A DNA stretch of 64,000 nucleotides, from contig NZ_QUDO01000010.1 in assembly GCF_003477525.1 (NCBI RefSeq), positions 1-64,000 on the forward strand, in the 5' to 3' direction. A program made the position numbers and the translations under genes. How positions within the stretch are numbered: the stretch's first letter is position 1; every line of letters starts with the position of its first letter. Under the pieces are notes generated by a model. It saw only the letters and a program-made list of their open reading frames with translations, did no database searches and was not told the origin of the DNA. Source of the stretch: Ruminococcus sp. AF41-9 (GTDB taxonomy: Bacteria > Bacillota > Clostridia > Lachnospirales > Lachnospiraceae). Shown piece by piece: positions 35,312 to 45,290 of the stretch.

Positions 35312-36409
35312 TTACTCCTGAAGAAGATATACATCTGTATAGTATACCCCTTTATCCTCACCTTCCTGATGAGTGGCAACATAAATATCAATACAATTCT
35401 TCTTGATCGCACCACCACAGTCTTCCGCTACATAGACCTGACCGTTGATTACCACCTTTGAACCGTAAGGAATCTGAGAAGGATCTACCGCAATCGTACG
35501 GTTTGTCGTCGCAGTCACACCAGTAGAAGTAATTCCATTCGCCCATGGACCACAGCAAATGCTGCATGGACAGTAATGTGTAATCTTAAAGGTTCCCAGC
35601 GGCTTCAAAGTCGCATCTGAAGAAACAGCAATCGGCGTACCGACTTTTACACCATCCACAGCCTGATCCCTGGATGCCGTCACGCCATCTACCGCTTCCG
35701 CAAAAACACCATTTCCTTTACTTTTATGGATCACACCAGCTTCTTCTCCGTCAACCTTTGCAATCTTTGTCTCCTTCGCACGCTGCTTCACAGAAGCCGT
35801 GTCTTCGATTACACTGGTCGGAATATAACCAATCCCTCTCTTACCATTCTCTTTTGTATAATAAATCTGACTCCATATCTCATTCACCGTGACAAGACGC
35901 TTCACCTCATCATCCTGAAGAACTTCCCCGACAACTTCGCCATCCTTCTTACCAGGATAGTCCAGAATATCACTGTCCTTCAGTGCAACATAAGTTCCCT
36001 TCGCCTCCGTTACCTGATCGCTGTCATTAATCTGCTTCGTAGGAATATAGCCGATTACCTTCTCAGTACCGTCTTTTCCCTCTTTCTCATAAGTCACTTT
36101 ACTCCATCCATTGTCGCAGACAGCAACTCTCTCCACCTTTGTTCCCAGATAAACTTTCTTCAGTTTCTTCCCATTTTTTCCCGGGTTGGAACGTATATAA
36201 GCCGCCTTTGCAGAGACAGAAACCGTATCCGTCTTTGCCACAGCGGTAACACTCTTACCGCTTCCATTATCAATCTCAAAAATCTGTGCTGTCTTATTAT
36301 CCTGCTTATAGGCATTAATCGTCCCCTCATAATCCAGAATATCCGCCGAAACTGTAGACGGCATCATAAAACTGGCACATAACAACAGAATCATAAATTT
36401 ATTTTTCAT
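35312..36409 (-). CDS. Secreted SH3b and 3D-domain protein
   Basis: A 365-residue exported protein. A signal peptide occupies residues 1-22 (cleavage near VSADIL). Two SH3b-like repeats follow (AYIRSNPGKNGKKLKKVYLG ... IGYIPTKQI, then IWSQIYYTKENG ... GYIPTSVI). A C-terminal 3D domain (about 275-365) has YCPCSICCGPWANG, AVDPSQIPYG and AEDCGGAIKKNCIDIY. The 3D domain is shared with YabE/YocH and MltA and is linked to peptidoglycan cleavage. The aspartates are conserved. Confidence 0.87.
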   Translation of the reverse strand: MKNKFMILLLCASFMMPSTVSADILDYEGTINAYKQDNKTAQIFEIDNGSGKSVTAVAKTDTVSVSAKAAYIRSNPGKNGKKLKKVYLGTKVERVAVCDNGWSKVTYEKEGKDGTEKVIGYIPTKQINDSDQVTEAKGTYVALKDSDILDYPGKKDGEVVGEVLQDDEVKRLVTVNEIWSQIYYTKENGKRGIGYIPTSVIEDTASVKQRAKETKIAKVDGEEAGVIHKSKGNGVFAEAVDGVTASRDQAVDGVKVGTPIAVSSDATLKPLGTFKITHYCPCSICCGPWANGITSTGVTATTNRTIAVDPSQIPYGSKVVINGQVYVAEDCGGAIKKNCIDIYVATHQEGEDKGVYYTDVYLLQE

Positions 36410-36586
36410 AACAAAATTTCATCTCCTAATACTTACTTTCCGTACATATCTAATCTGCCATAAGTTTATCACATCATAGCACATCACCTGTAGTTTTGCA
36501 ATTTTCTCACACGGATTTCACCAAATGTTCAGATTCTATATCATCTCATATTGTAATTTTTTTCTAAAAAAAACCAAAAAAAACAT

Positions 36587-36615
36587 TTGACAAACCAACT
36601 CTCTTATAGTAATAT
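36587..36615 (+). promoter_or_regulatory. tRNA-Gly promoter
   Basis: TTGACA (36587-36592), a 17-base spacer and TAATAT (36610-36615). The remaining bases of the 36410-36662 gap are AT-rich and hold no gene. Confidence 0.6.
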
Positions 36616-36662
36616 ATATCTTGTCGCTGAGGTAAATACTTCTCAGTAACAATTCCAGAAAT

Positions 36663-36735
36663 GCGATAGTGGCGTAGTTGGTAACGCGCGACCTTGCCAA
36701 GGTCGAGACCGCGGGTTCGAGCCCCGTCTATCGCT
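36663..36735 (+). tRNA. tRNA-Gly(GCC)
   Basis: A 73-nt cloverleaf. Acceptor GCGATAG pairs with CTATCGC, the anticodon stem GACCT/AGGTC encloses the loop TGCCA region with anticodon GCC, and the T loop is GTTCGAGCC. The discriminator is T and no CCA is encoded. Confidence 0.95.
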
Positions 36736-36740
36736 CTTAA

Positions 36741-36767
36741 GACATCAACATCAGTTGGTGTCTTTTT
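36741..36767 (+). terminator. tRNA-Gly terminator
   Basis: GACATCAAC (36741-36749) pairs with GTTGGTGTC (36754-36762), followed by six T. Confidence 0.88.
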
Positions 36768-36815
36768 TGTTTTTATGTTTTTATCTTTTTATCTTTTAAT
36801 CCATATTCTATCAGC

Positions 36816-36978
36816 GCAGGACACAGGATGTGTCCGGGTGCATTTGCAGGAGTCTTAGAAAAACTAAGTGCCTGGGAATCTGCGTTATGTGAAAAAATCT
36901 CACTGTCTGAGCGAAGCGAGTTTGAGATTTTTCACATGCTTTAGCAGATTTCCAGGCACTTAGTTTTTCTTAGGCTCC
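36816..36978. repeat. Very long hairpin element between tRNA-Gly and purH
   Basis: A small hairpin, GGACAC-N5-GTGTCC, is followed by a giant imperfect palindrome. TAGAAAAACTAAGTGCCTGG (from 36856) pairs with CCAGGCACTTAGTTTTTCT (to 36970), then AATCTGC with GCAGATT, then ATGTGAAAAAATCTCA with TGAGATTTTTCACAT, around the loop GAGCGAAGCGAG. Arms total about 50 bases each. It lies just after the purH stop on the minus strand. It is too long for an ordinary terminator and no family is recognised. Confidence 0.7.
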
Positions 36979-37008
36979 GAAACCGCACAGCTATGCTGAC
37001 CACCAATC

Positions 37009-38193
37009 TTAGTGATGGAACAATCTGATACCAGTAAAGCTCATCACCATTCCATATTTATTACAAGTCTCAATCACAGCATCATCACGCACAGATCCAC
37101 CCGGCTGAGCAATATACTTCACACCACTCTTATGCGCACGCTCAATATTATCACTGAACGGGAAGAACGCATCAGATCCCAGTGTAACATCTGTCATCTG
37201 ATCCAGCCATGCACGTTTCTCCTCTTTTGTAAATACTTCCGGTTTCTCTGTGAAAGTCTTCTCCCACATACCATCCGCAAGTACATCCATATACTCATCC
37301 CCGATATAAACATCAATCGCATTATCACGCTCTGCACGGGAAATCGTATCCTTAAACGGCAGATTCAGCACCTTCGGACACTGGCGAAGGAACCAGTTAT
37401 CAGCCTTCTGACCTGCCAGTCTTGTACAGTGTACACGGGACTGCTGACCTGCACCAACGCCAATTGCCTGACCGTCTTTTACAAAACATACAGAATTGGA
37501 CTGTGTATATTTCAGAATGATGAGAGAAACTTTCATATCCCTCTTCGCTTCCTCTGTCAGTTCCCTATTCTCTGTTACAATATTGGAAAGCATCTCATCA
37601 TCGATCACAAGCTCCTGACGTCCCTGCTCAAAAGTCACGCCAAACACTTCCTTATGTTCCAGCGGAGCCGGTACATAATCTTCATCGATCTGGATAACAT
37701 TATAATTTCCTTTTTTCTTCTGCTTCAGAATCTCCAGAGCCTCTTCTGTATATCCCGGTGCGATCACGCCATCAGAAACTTCTCTCTTGATCAGCATCGC
37801 TGTATCTTTGTCGCAGACATCTGAAAGAGAAATAAAATCACCGAAAGATGACATTCTGTCCGCACCTCTCGCTCTCGCATAAGCACATGCCAGCGGAGAA
37901 AAATTCTTCCAGTCCATATCATCCACCCAGTAAATCTTTGCCAGAGTCTCTGTGAGCGGAAGTCCAACTGCCGCACCGGCCGGTGATACATGTTTGAAAG
38001 AAGTTGCTGCCGGAAGTCCGGTTGCCTTCTTCAGATTTGTTACTAACTGCCAGCCATTAAATGCATCCAGGAAATTGATATATCCAGGTCTTCCGGAAAG
38101 AACTTTGATCGGAAGTTCAGAGTTATCTGCCATATAGATTTTTGCCGGTTTCTGATTCGGGTTACAGCCATATTTTAATTCGAATTCTTTCAT
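37009..38193 (-). CDS. purH: AICAR transformylase, single-domain PurH
   Basis: A 394-residue protein with only the AICAR formyltransferase half of PurH. It transfers a formyl group from 10-formyl-THF to AICAR. The catalytic Lys-His appear in SFKHVSPAGAAVG; other motifs are ACAYARARGADRMSSFGDF, KYTQSNSVCFVKDG, GAGQQSRVHCTRLAG, SDAFFPFSDNI and YIAQPGGSVRDD. The IMP cyclohydrolase half of bifunctional PurH (about 200 residues) is absent and is supplied by the PurO-type gene 50 bases upstream. Both share the ZTP riboswitch. Confidence 0.92.
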   Translation of the reverse strand: MKEFELKYGCNPNQKPAKIYMADNSELPIKVLSGRPGYINFLDAFNGWQLVTNLKKATGLPAATSFKHVSPAGAAVGLPLTETLAKIYWVDDMDWKNFSPLACAYARARGADRMSSFGDFISLSDVCDKDTAMLIKREVSDGVIAPGYTEEALEILKQKKKGNYNVIQIDEDYVPAPLEHKEVFGVTFEQGRQELVIDDEMLSNIVTENRELTEEAKRDMKVSLIILKYTQSNSVCFVKDGQAIGVGAGQQSRVHCTRLAGQKADNWFLRQCPKVLNLPFKDTISRAERDNAIDVYIGDEYMDVLADGMWEKTFTEKPEVFTKEEKRAWLDQMTDVTLGSDAFFPFSDNIERAHKSGVKYIAQPGGSVRDDAVIETCNKYGMVMSFTGIRLFHH

Positions 38194-38243
38194 TATATAA
38201 ATCCTCCATGCAAGTGAAACAACATTCCAATATTGTCCATTAA

Positions 38244-38957
38244 TTATTTGTTCTTATTAATGATTCTGCTCTCATATTTACCATTCTCAATATCGATATA
38301 TCTCACGAACAGAGAAACTTTATTATCTTCATTCAGGCTGTTCCAGAGAAGTTCTGCAAACTCGTCCATATTATCCGGAATTGCCACCAGTTTCGGCTCT
38401 CCCTCGAAACTTGGAAGCGGATTTCCGTCACATTTATAGGTATGAATGAAATGTCCCTCACCTGCAACTGCATTCTCATATGCAAAAGTATAACGGTTAC
38501 ATGCCTCCGGATTTCCATTATTGCTCTTTAAAATAGACATTGCATAATTAAATTTCCCGTTCTCCACATGCATCACACCGGAAATACGAGGTGTATAGTT
38601 CGGAGCATCCGGCTCAAACTCTCTGCTTCTTAAAGACTGCTCAAACGTAAGCTGTCTGTCCATTCCTTCATAAATGGTATCTGTCTGATCCCCATTTGTC
38701 ACAATTGTCTTGTTTCCCAGTACACGTACAGGTGCATAAATGATCAGGCTCGGATCTGTGAGTTTGGAAGGATCAAATGCCTGTGTACGGATTCCCTCTC
38801 CTTCTTCCACAAATACACGATTTCTGCTGTTCTCGCTTCTGCCCATGATGAAATAAGCTGTCACTGCCTTTTTGCCGTCTGCGGAACGTCCGATCACAAT
38901 TCCTCTGCCAGGGTAGGAATTTTCTTTCAGTTCTTTTTCCAGTGATAACATTTCCAT
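38244..38957 (-). CDS. purO: IMP cyclohydrolase, PurO type
   Basis: A 237-residue protein of the archaeal-type IMP cyclohydrolase fold (Ntn-like). It closes the ring of FAICAR to IMP and completes the step begun by the neighbouring transformylase. Recognised from YPGRGIVIGRSADG, AYFIMGRSENSRNRVF, LIIYAPVRVLG, NYTPRISGV and GEGHFIHTYKCDGNPLPSFEGEP. It is the first gene behind the ZTP riboswitch. The ATG at 38957 sits close to AAAAGGAG. Confidence 0.87.
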   Translation of the reverse strand: MEMLSLEKELKENSYPGRGIVIGRSADGKKAVTAYFIMGRSENSRNRVFVEEGEGIRTQAFDPSKLTDPSLIIYAPVRVLGNKTIVTNGDQTDTIYEGMDRQLTFEQSLRSREFEPDAPNYTPRISGVMHVENGKFNYAMSILKSNNGNPEACNRYTFAYENAVAGEGHFIHTYKCDGNPLPSFEGEPKLVAIPDNMDEFAELLWNSLNEDNKVSLFVRYIDIENGKYESRIINKNK

Positions 38958-38998
38958 AATTTTTTCTCCTTTTCGTATCCCAAAAATATTCTGAGGTC

Positions 38999-39103
38999 AA
39001 AAAAAGCCTGGGAAGCCCTTTATCTCCAGGCTGCCCAGGCGGTCGGCACTTATACACACTGCACTCCCTGTAGGTACTCCTACTTCCGCCAGTCATGCAG
39101 TTA
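38999..39103 (-). promoter_or_regulatory. ZTP (pfl) riboswitch with intrinsic terminator
   Basis: The 5' domain reads ACTGCATGACTGGCGGAAG (from 39101), a GTAGG/CCTAC stem and AGGGAGTGCAGT, which closes P1 with ACTGCA. The 3' domain holds the hallmark CCGCCTGGGCA (39042-39032). The terminator AGCCTGG/CCCAGGCT with T7 (39032-38999) overlaps the 3' domain, so ligand binding would prevent termination. ZTP signals 10-formyl-THF shortage, and the controlled genes purO and purH use exactly that cofactor. An upstream TATAAT is at 39185-39180. Confidence 0.9.
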
Positions 39104-39244
39104 CTGCTGTGAAAATCTGTTTCCGTCTGTCCTGCTGCCAGGATTCTGTAACCGTTAACGAAAAATCTCTCACACTGTCATTATAGTACAACACTTTTTA
39201 ACAATATGCAAGCATCTGTTATGCTGCATCTGTTTTATTTTTTG

Positions 39245-39284
39245 AACACAGGATATCTTCTGTTTTCTGAAAATATCCTGTGTT
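39245..39284. repeat. 12-bp inverted repeat downstream of the guaB stop
   Basis: AACACAGGATAT (39245-39256) pairs with ATATCCTGTGTT (39273-39284). No T run follows on either strand, so it is not a standard terminator. It lies between the guaB stop and the riboswitch promoter. Confidence 0.5.
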
Positions 39285-39321
39285 ATGAAAATATCTTAAT
39301 TTCAAAAATCTGATTTATGAT

Positions 39322-40806
<1,485 letters not shown>

Positions 40807-40863
40807 TTAAATTACTGTTGTAACAGGAAGATTACGAAGTAATTTCCCATGTTAATTGTAAAT

Positions 40864-40896
40864 AAAAAGGAACCAGTAACTGGTCCTTTTATTTTT
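40864..40896 (-). terminator. Terminator of the DUF6106 gene
   Basis: AAAAGGAACCAG pairs with CTGGTCCTTTT around a short loop, with a T run on the minus strand, just after the 40927 stop codon. Confidence 0.75.
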
Positions 40897-40926
40897 CAAC
40901 AAGTGTAACAAAAATCAGTTTCCATG

Positions 40927-41430
40927 TCAATCCAAAAAAACTTTGCTCGGTGCTGAATTTTTCATAGCTTTTGCAAGTGCCTCATCTGGTTCCAGAATGA
41001 TTTTGCATAAATCTCCATCCAGTCTGGTGATGATTCCAAAGCGCTTATGCTCTGAATTTCCTGATGAATAATCCAGAACTTTCATTTTCTGATTTCCGTT
41101 ATAGTAGTCCATTCTGTGTGAATTTAACGGTGCTGCCAGGTCTGCTTCTGACAGTTTGAAACTTTTTACTCTCTTTCTTTTTGTCTTCGCCATAACCATA
41201 TCGATGTCGAAATCGCCGTTGATAAAGAGATATTCATACTCTACATCTGTTTTCGGAATTACAAAATAACATGCAATTCCCAGAGCGATCGCCACAATCA
41301 GTATGATCGGGTTGATAAAGAGTCCTGCAAATGCAGCCAGAGCTGTCAGAACGATCAGACCGTATTTGGTCAGACTGTCTTTGGCAGTCTTGTCTCTCTT
41401 TACCAGTAATTCTGAATACAAGTCACCCAT
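40927..41430 (-). CDS. DUF6106-like two-helix membrane protein
   Basis: A 167-residue protein. Residues about 22-60 form two close hydrophobic helices (LIVLTALAAFAGLFI, IILIVAIALGIACYFVI). The C-terminal soluble domain is basic (KTKRKRVKSFKLSEADL). I place it in DUF6106, a family common in Lachnospiraceae and of unknown function. The gene is flanked by terminators on both sides, so it is monocistronic. Confidence 0.75.
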   Translation of the reverse strand: MGDLYSELLVKRDKTAKDSLTKYGLIVLTALAAFAGLFINPIILIVAIALGIACYFVIPKTDVEYEYLFINGDFDIDMVMAKTKRKRVKSFKLSEADLAAPLNSHRMDYYNGNQKMKVLDYSSGNSEHKRFGIITRLDGDLCKIILEPDEALAKAMKNSAPSKVFLD

Positions 41431-41496
41431 TAGTCTACTCTCCTTTTCATTTGTTTTATCCGAAAAATCCCGGATTGTTTAACAGGTATTATAGCA

Positions 41497-41526
41497 CAAA
41501 AAAGAACTGCCGTCTATGCGGCAGTT
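41497..41526 (-). terminator. Terminator of the CAP/Big protein gene
   Basis: AACTGCCG (41505-41512) pairs with CGGCAGTT (41519-41526), with TTCTTTTTT on the minus strand. Confidence 0.8.
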
Positions 41527-41562
41527 CCTTGTATGAAACTATTATTACTGTTCATTTTGTAT

Positions 41563-43929
41563 TCAGAAACAAGTTACATGTACTACACACTTAGCAGTCA
41601 CTCCCGAGCCATCAAGTGCATGCGCAGTCAGCACTGCCGTGCCATTTCCAATCGGTGTCAGGTAGGTCTCACTGAATACATTTGCCCATCCGCTGTTTGC
41701 CAGCACAACAGAATTATCACTGCTCGTCCATCTGCAGGCTTTTGTTGTCGCATTGTCCGGGCTGAAAATTGTCTGAATCTTATACTTTTTATTCTTATCG
41801 CTGATTGTAACAGATGTCGGGTTTAGTTTTATAGATTTTAATTTAACAAATGTATTTTTATCATCTGGAACTGTTGGCAGTTCTGAAGTACCATTATCAT
41901 CCTTATAATTCACGGTTATCTTACACTGAGCAGTCAGTCCGGAACCATCCAGTGCATAGGCAGTGATCACTGCTGTTCCATTTCCAACAGCTGTAACATA
42001 TGTGCGTGAATCAGCCAGATTGTCATGTGCCGATACAGTTGCCACTGACGGATTACTGCTGACCCATCCAAGCATTTTATAGTAAGCTTTCCCTGGAAGA
42101 ATCATAGAATCAATCATCACACGCTGTCCTTTTACTGTTAAATCAACAGAGCGGCGACTCAGACTTATATCCGTAATCAGTGTAGGATGTACTCCTGGCG
42201 GAATCGGAATTGGTGTCGGAACTGCCGGCTGAGAAGGTGTTGGAGTAACCGGTCTTTCTGTTGGCTTCATGTTGATGCTTACTCCCTGCTCATCATATTT
42301 ACCTGCTGTTTTTGTTTTACTGTAATATCCTCTTACTGTATAAGTATTCTGCATGTCCGCAACCGGATTCTTATCTGTAAATTTTAAAACAGAAGATTTC
42401 ACAGAACCAATCTGAATCCATTTTCCCAGAGTAGTTTTCCTGTAAATCCTGTAAGAATTACATCCTTCTGATTTTTTCCAGTTTACTGTTACCGTATTGT
42501 CAGAATTAATCACTGCTTTTACAAGCTGCGGAGTAGCTGGCAATGTTTTTGCGGTCAGACCTTTGACATCGTAAGCACTGTATTTTTTTGAAATCTGATT
42601 ATAGGATTTCACCGTATAGTCATAGTTCTGTCCTACTATAATCGGATATTTGGCAGAAGATGTATGCGTATACTGTGCTGTGGCACAGTTTACAGATGCC
42701 AGTTGTGTCCATTTTGCTGTTCCTGTCTTCCTGTAATAAATCACATATTTGGATACATTCAGAGCTTTTTTCCAACTAATCTGAATTTTATTATAAGCAG
42801 GAGCTGAAATCTTATCCAGTGACGGTTTTCCAGGTGTATCCGTGGTAAGCGGCGGGATTTCTTCTGTCTTTGTTACATGACAAATTTGACAGGTATAGAC
42901 CTTTTCACCCTTTGTAGAAGCAGTTGCTTTTTTTGTGATTTTTCCAAAATCCCAGTCATGCGTTCCTTCCAGTGTAGTTTCTGTTTTATGCCCTCTGCCG
43001 TCACTGGCAGTAACTGTTACCTTTCCACAGGTATGAAGCATTACCGCCCCATTGTCGTCTACAGATGCAATACTCTCATCAGAAGATTTCCAGACGATTG
43101 AATCCATTACCTGCAGGTTTTTGAGCGTTGTGACCGTCCCAAACCCATTTTTGAGGGTAATATCTGTAACCATTTTTAATTGTGATGATTTTCCCGGTTT
43201 TGCAGAAGAACCGCCGGATATTCTATATGCACCACTACAATAAGCATTATCAAATTCAAGAATCTGTATACAATTCTTTACTGCTGTTCCCTGTGTCTCA
43301 TTCAACCCTGTTTCTGAAGAAAACTCTCCTGCTGTTGTGTTTGGATACTGCGTATCTTCTGAATAAAAAGTCCCCAGTCCTACATAAGTATTAGATGGAT
43401 TGATCATCTCTGTATAATGTCCTGTGACAGCGCCCGGAACCTGATTGACCCAGTCAGCTTTTTCCTCATACCATATCTCAATACCATCGATCATTGTTCT
43501 TTCCCAGTCCCATGCAAGAACTTCAGCACTGCTTTTTATATGACCTGGGCTCATAATCTGAAAGCAGTTTCTGCCATTTGTCCTTTTATGTGCCATTGTA
43601 ATCCCTGATTCTGCTGCACGGATTCTTGCAATATACTCAAGATCAGAAGACCATTTAATCGGTACATAATCAGAAGGTTTCAGCGGAGTTCCTGTATTTG
43701 GATTGCGTACTCCTTCCTGGCAGGCTTCTCTGCGGATTTCATTGATTCTTTTCAGTGCCTGTGGAATCTCTGTAATATATTCTCCTTTTACCCCAAGTAA
43801 AATGCAATCAGAGGATGCGCTGTCAACATCTGTCGGTATTATGGTTGCCGCAGACACTCCTGATGCCCCGAGCCATATAACTGCCAGCAGCATAATCAAC
43901 AAGCATAAGCTTTTTCTTCTAATTTTCAT
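41563..43929 (-). CDS. Large secreted protein with CAP, Big and fibronectin-III-like domains
   Basis: A 788-residue exported protein. The signal peptide is about residues 1-28 (ends near GVSAAT). A CAP/SCP-like domain follows (about 60-225; INEIRREAC, YIARIRAAESGITMAHKR, VTGHYTEMINP). Then come a Big_2-like domain (VVWKSSDESIASVDDNG-type), two fibronectin-III-like repeats (KISAPAYNKIQISWKKA; YRIYRKTTLGKWIQIGS), a Pro/Thr linker (TPTPSQPAVPTPIPIPP) and two Big_2 domains at the C-terminus. No LPXTG motif is present. It is probably a surface or matrix protein. Confidence 0.82.
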   Translation of the reverse strand: MKIRRKSLCLLIMLLAVIWLGASGVSAATIIPTDVDSASSDCILLGVKGEYITEIPQALKRINEIRREACQEGVRNPNTGTPLKPSDYVPIKWSSDLEYIARIRAAESGITMAHKRTNGRNCFQIMSPGHIKSSAEVLAWDWERTMIDGIEIWYEEKADWVNQVPGAVTGHYTEMINPSNTYVGLGTFYSEDTQYPNTTAGEFSSETGLNETQGTAVKNCIQILEFDNAYCSGAYRISGGSSAKPGKSSQLKMVTDITLKNGFGTVTTLKNLQVMDSIVWKSSDESIASVDDNGAVMLHTCGKVTVTASDGRGHKTETTLEGTHDWDFGKITKKATASTKGEKVYTCQICHVTKTEEIPPLTTDTPGKPSLDKISAPAYNKIQISWKKALNVSKYVIYYRKTGTAKWTQLASVNCATAQYTHTSSAKYPIIVGQNYDYTVKSYNQISKKYSAYDVKGLTAKTLPATPQLVKAVINSDNTVTVNWKKSEGCNSYRIYRKTTLGKWIQIGSVKSSVLKFTDKNPVADMQNTYTVRGYYSKTKTAGKYDEQGVSINMKPTERPVTPTPSQPAVPTPIPIPPGVHPTLITDISLSRRSVDLTVKGQRVMIDSMILPGKAYYKMLGWVSSNPSVATVSAHDNLADSRTYVTAVGNGTAVITAYALDGSGLTAQCKITVNYKDDNGTSELPTVPDDKNTFVKLKSIKLNPTSVTISDKNKKYKIQTIFSPDNATTKACRWTSSDNSVVLANSGWANVFSETYLTPIGNGTAVLTAHALDGSGVTAKCVVHVTCF

Positions 43930-43951
43930 CTTTTGCCGCCTCCTTTCCTAC

Positions 43952-45154
43952 TTATACCCCGGCAAGCGCACTGGTATCCGTAATCTTTTTCCATGCCGGT
44001 TTCGGATTTTCTGTGTCGAAATCAATCAGTTCTTTGCTTCCAATCGTATACTGTAGCGTTTCTCCGTATTTTCCAAATGATTCTCCATTCAGAAACCAAA
44101 TATGTTTAATATTCACTGATCTGGAATACCAGTAATAATTTTCATACAAATACTTATTCTTTCCGGACATCTGTGGATCCCATAAAGTGCCACTCAGTCT
44201 CCTGGGCTGATACCCTAATGCTGTTTTCTCGCAAGTATAGACCTGACATATTTTCCTCGTATAAGACTTGTTTTCTTCTTCCCAGGTACAATCTGATCCC
44301 ACGATCAGTTCAGGAATAGAGTCATTATTCATATCATATACAAAATATTCAACATTCACACCGCCACTCCACATTGCATCAAACAAATCTCTCATATCGC
44401 CAGCCTGCACACCTCGTAAAACATCCATATACGCTGCCCGGACAGTTGAAAATGTAAAGGAAGGAGAGTCAAGAGAAGCTACAACTATGTTCGAACGGTT
44501 ACTACCAATCTTTGTTTTGCTATCGTAGGCACACACAGTATAGTAATTATTCCAGCCTCTAAGCGGTGTGACATCTGTATATTTCAATACATCGGCTTTC
44601 ACTCTGGCAATCATTTTCCATGCACTTCTGTAGGTTCTTCGATAAATTTCGTAGGAATCACAACCACTGGCTTTATTCCAGGTCAGGTTTACCGAAATCT
44701 GGTCAGAATTTATCTGTGCTGTTTTCAGCTTCACCGTTTCTGGCAGAATCTGTACCATGATTCCTTTTTTGTTATATGTCCCTGTCTTTTTGGATGCACT
44801 GTTATATGCTCTTACTGTATAGAAATATGACTTACCGTTTGTCAGAGGATATTTGGCAGAAGCTTTGTGCGTATAGCTGGTACTGCCTGATTTCACAGTT
44901 GCCAGCCTCGTCCATTTCCCGGCTTCTGCCTCTTTATAATAAATATAATAATTTGTTGCGTTATTCGCTTTTTTCCATGTAATCTTTGCCTGTCCATAAG
45001 ACGGTGTGGTAACCGACTGTAAAGTTACCTTTCCAGGAACATCTGAAGCCGCATATGTACTGACTGATTTTCCGAAAAGGAAGCTTCCCAGAAGCAGCAT
45101 CAGTGTTGTTATCAGTACAACTGCCGGGTATTTGCGCACATAATTCTTTTTCAT
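43952..45154 (-). CDS. Secreted protein with two fibronectin-III-like repeats
   Basis: About 400 residues. A signal or anchor segment is at about 9-33 (VVLITTLMLLLGSFLFG), and two FN3-like repeats follow (AKITWKKANNATNYYIYY; VNLTWNKASGCDSYEIYR). The C-terminal domain has YDMNNDSIPELIVGSD, which resembles calcium-binding or dockerin-like loops. The FN3 repeats are close to those of the next protein, so the two genes share ancestry. The start was set at ATG 45154 with AAAGGA upstream; 45196 has no site. Confidence 0.75.
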   Translation of the reverse strand: MKKNYVRKYPAVVLITTLMLLLGSFLFGKSVSTYAASDVPGKVTLQSVTTPSYGQAKITWKKANNATNYYIYYKEAEAGKWTRLATVKSGSTSYTHKASAKYPLTNGKSYFYTVRAYNSASKKTGTYNKKGIMVQILPETVKLKTAQINSDQISVNLTWNKASGCDSYEIYRRTYRSAWKMIARVKADVLKYTDVTPLRGWNNYYTVCAYDSKTKIGSNRSNIVVASLDSPSFTFSTVRAAYMDVLRGVQAGDMRDLFDAMWSGGVNVEYFVYDMNNDSIPELIVGSDCTWEEENKSYTRKICQVYTCEKTALGYQPRRLSGTLWDPQMSGKNKYLYENYYWYSRSVNIKHIWFLNGESFGKYGETLQYTIGSKELIDFDTENPKPAWKKITDTSALAGV

Positions 45155-45290
45155 TTTTTCACACATCCTTTCTTCTTCCTTATGCTTTTCCATCATCTGT
45201 CTAAATTACTGTATATTCTTCTCTCTGGTTTTTCGGACCCCCTTTTTTATTTTACTTTGACTGTCTCAAAAGCATTGCATATTCAATTCT

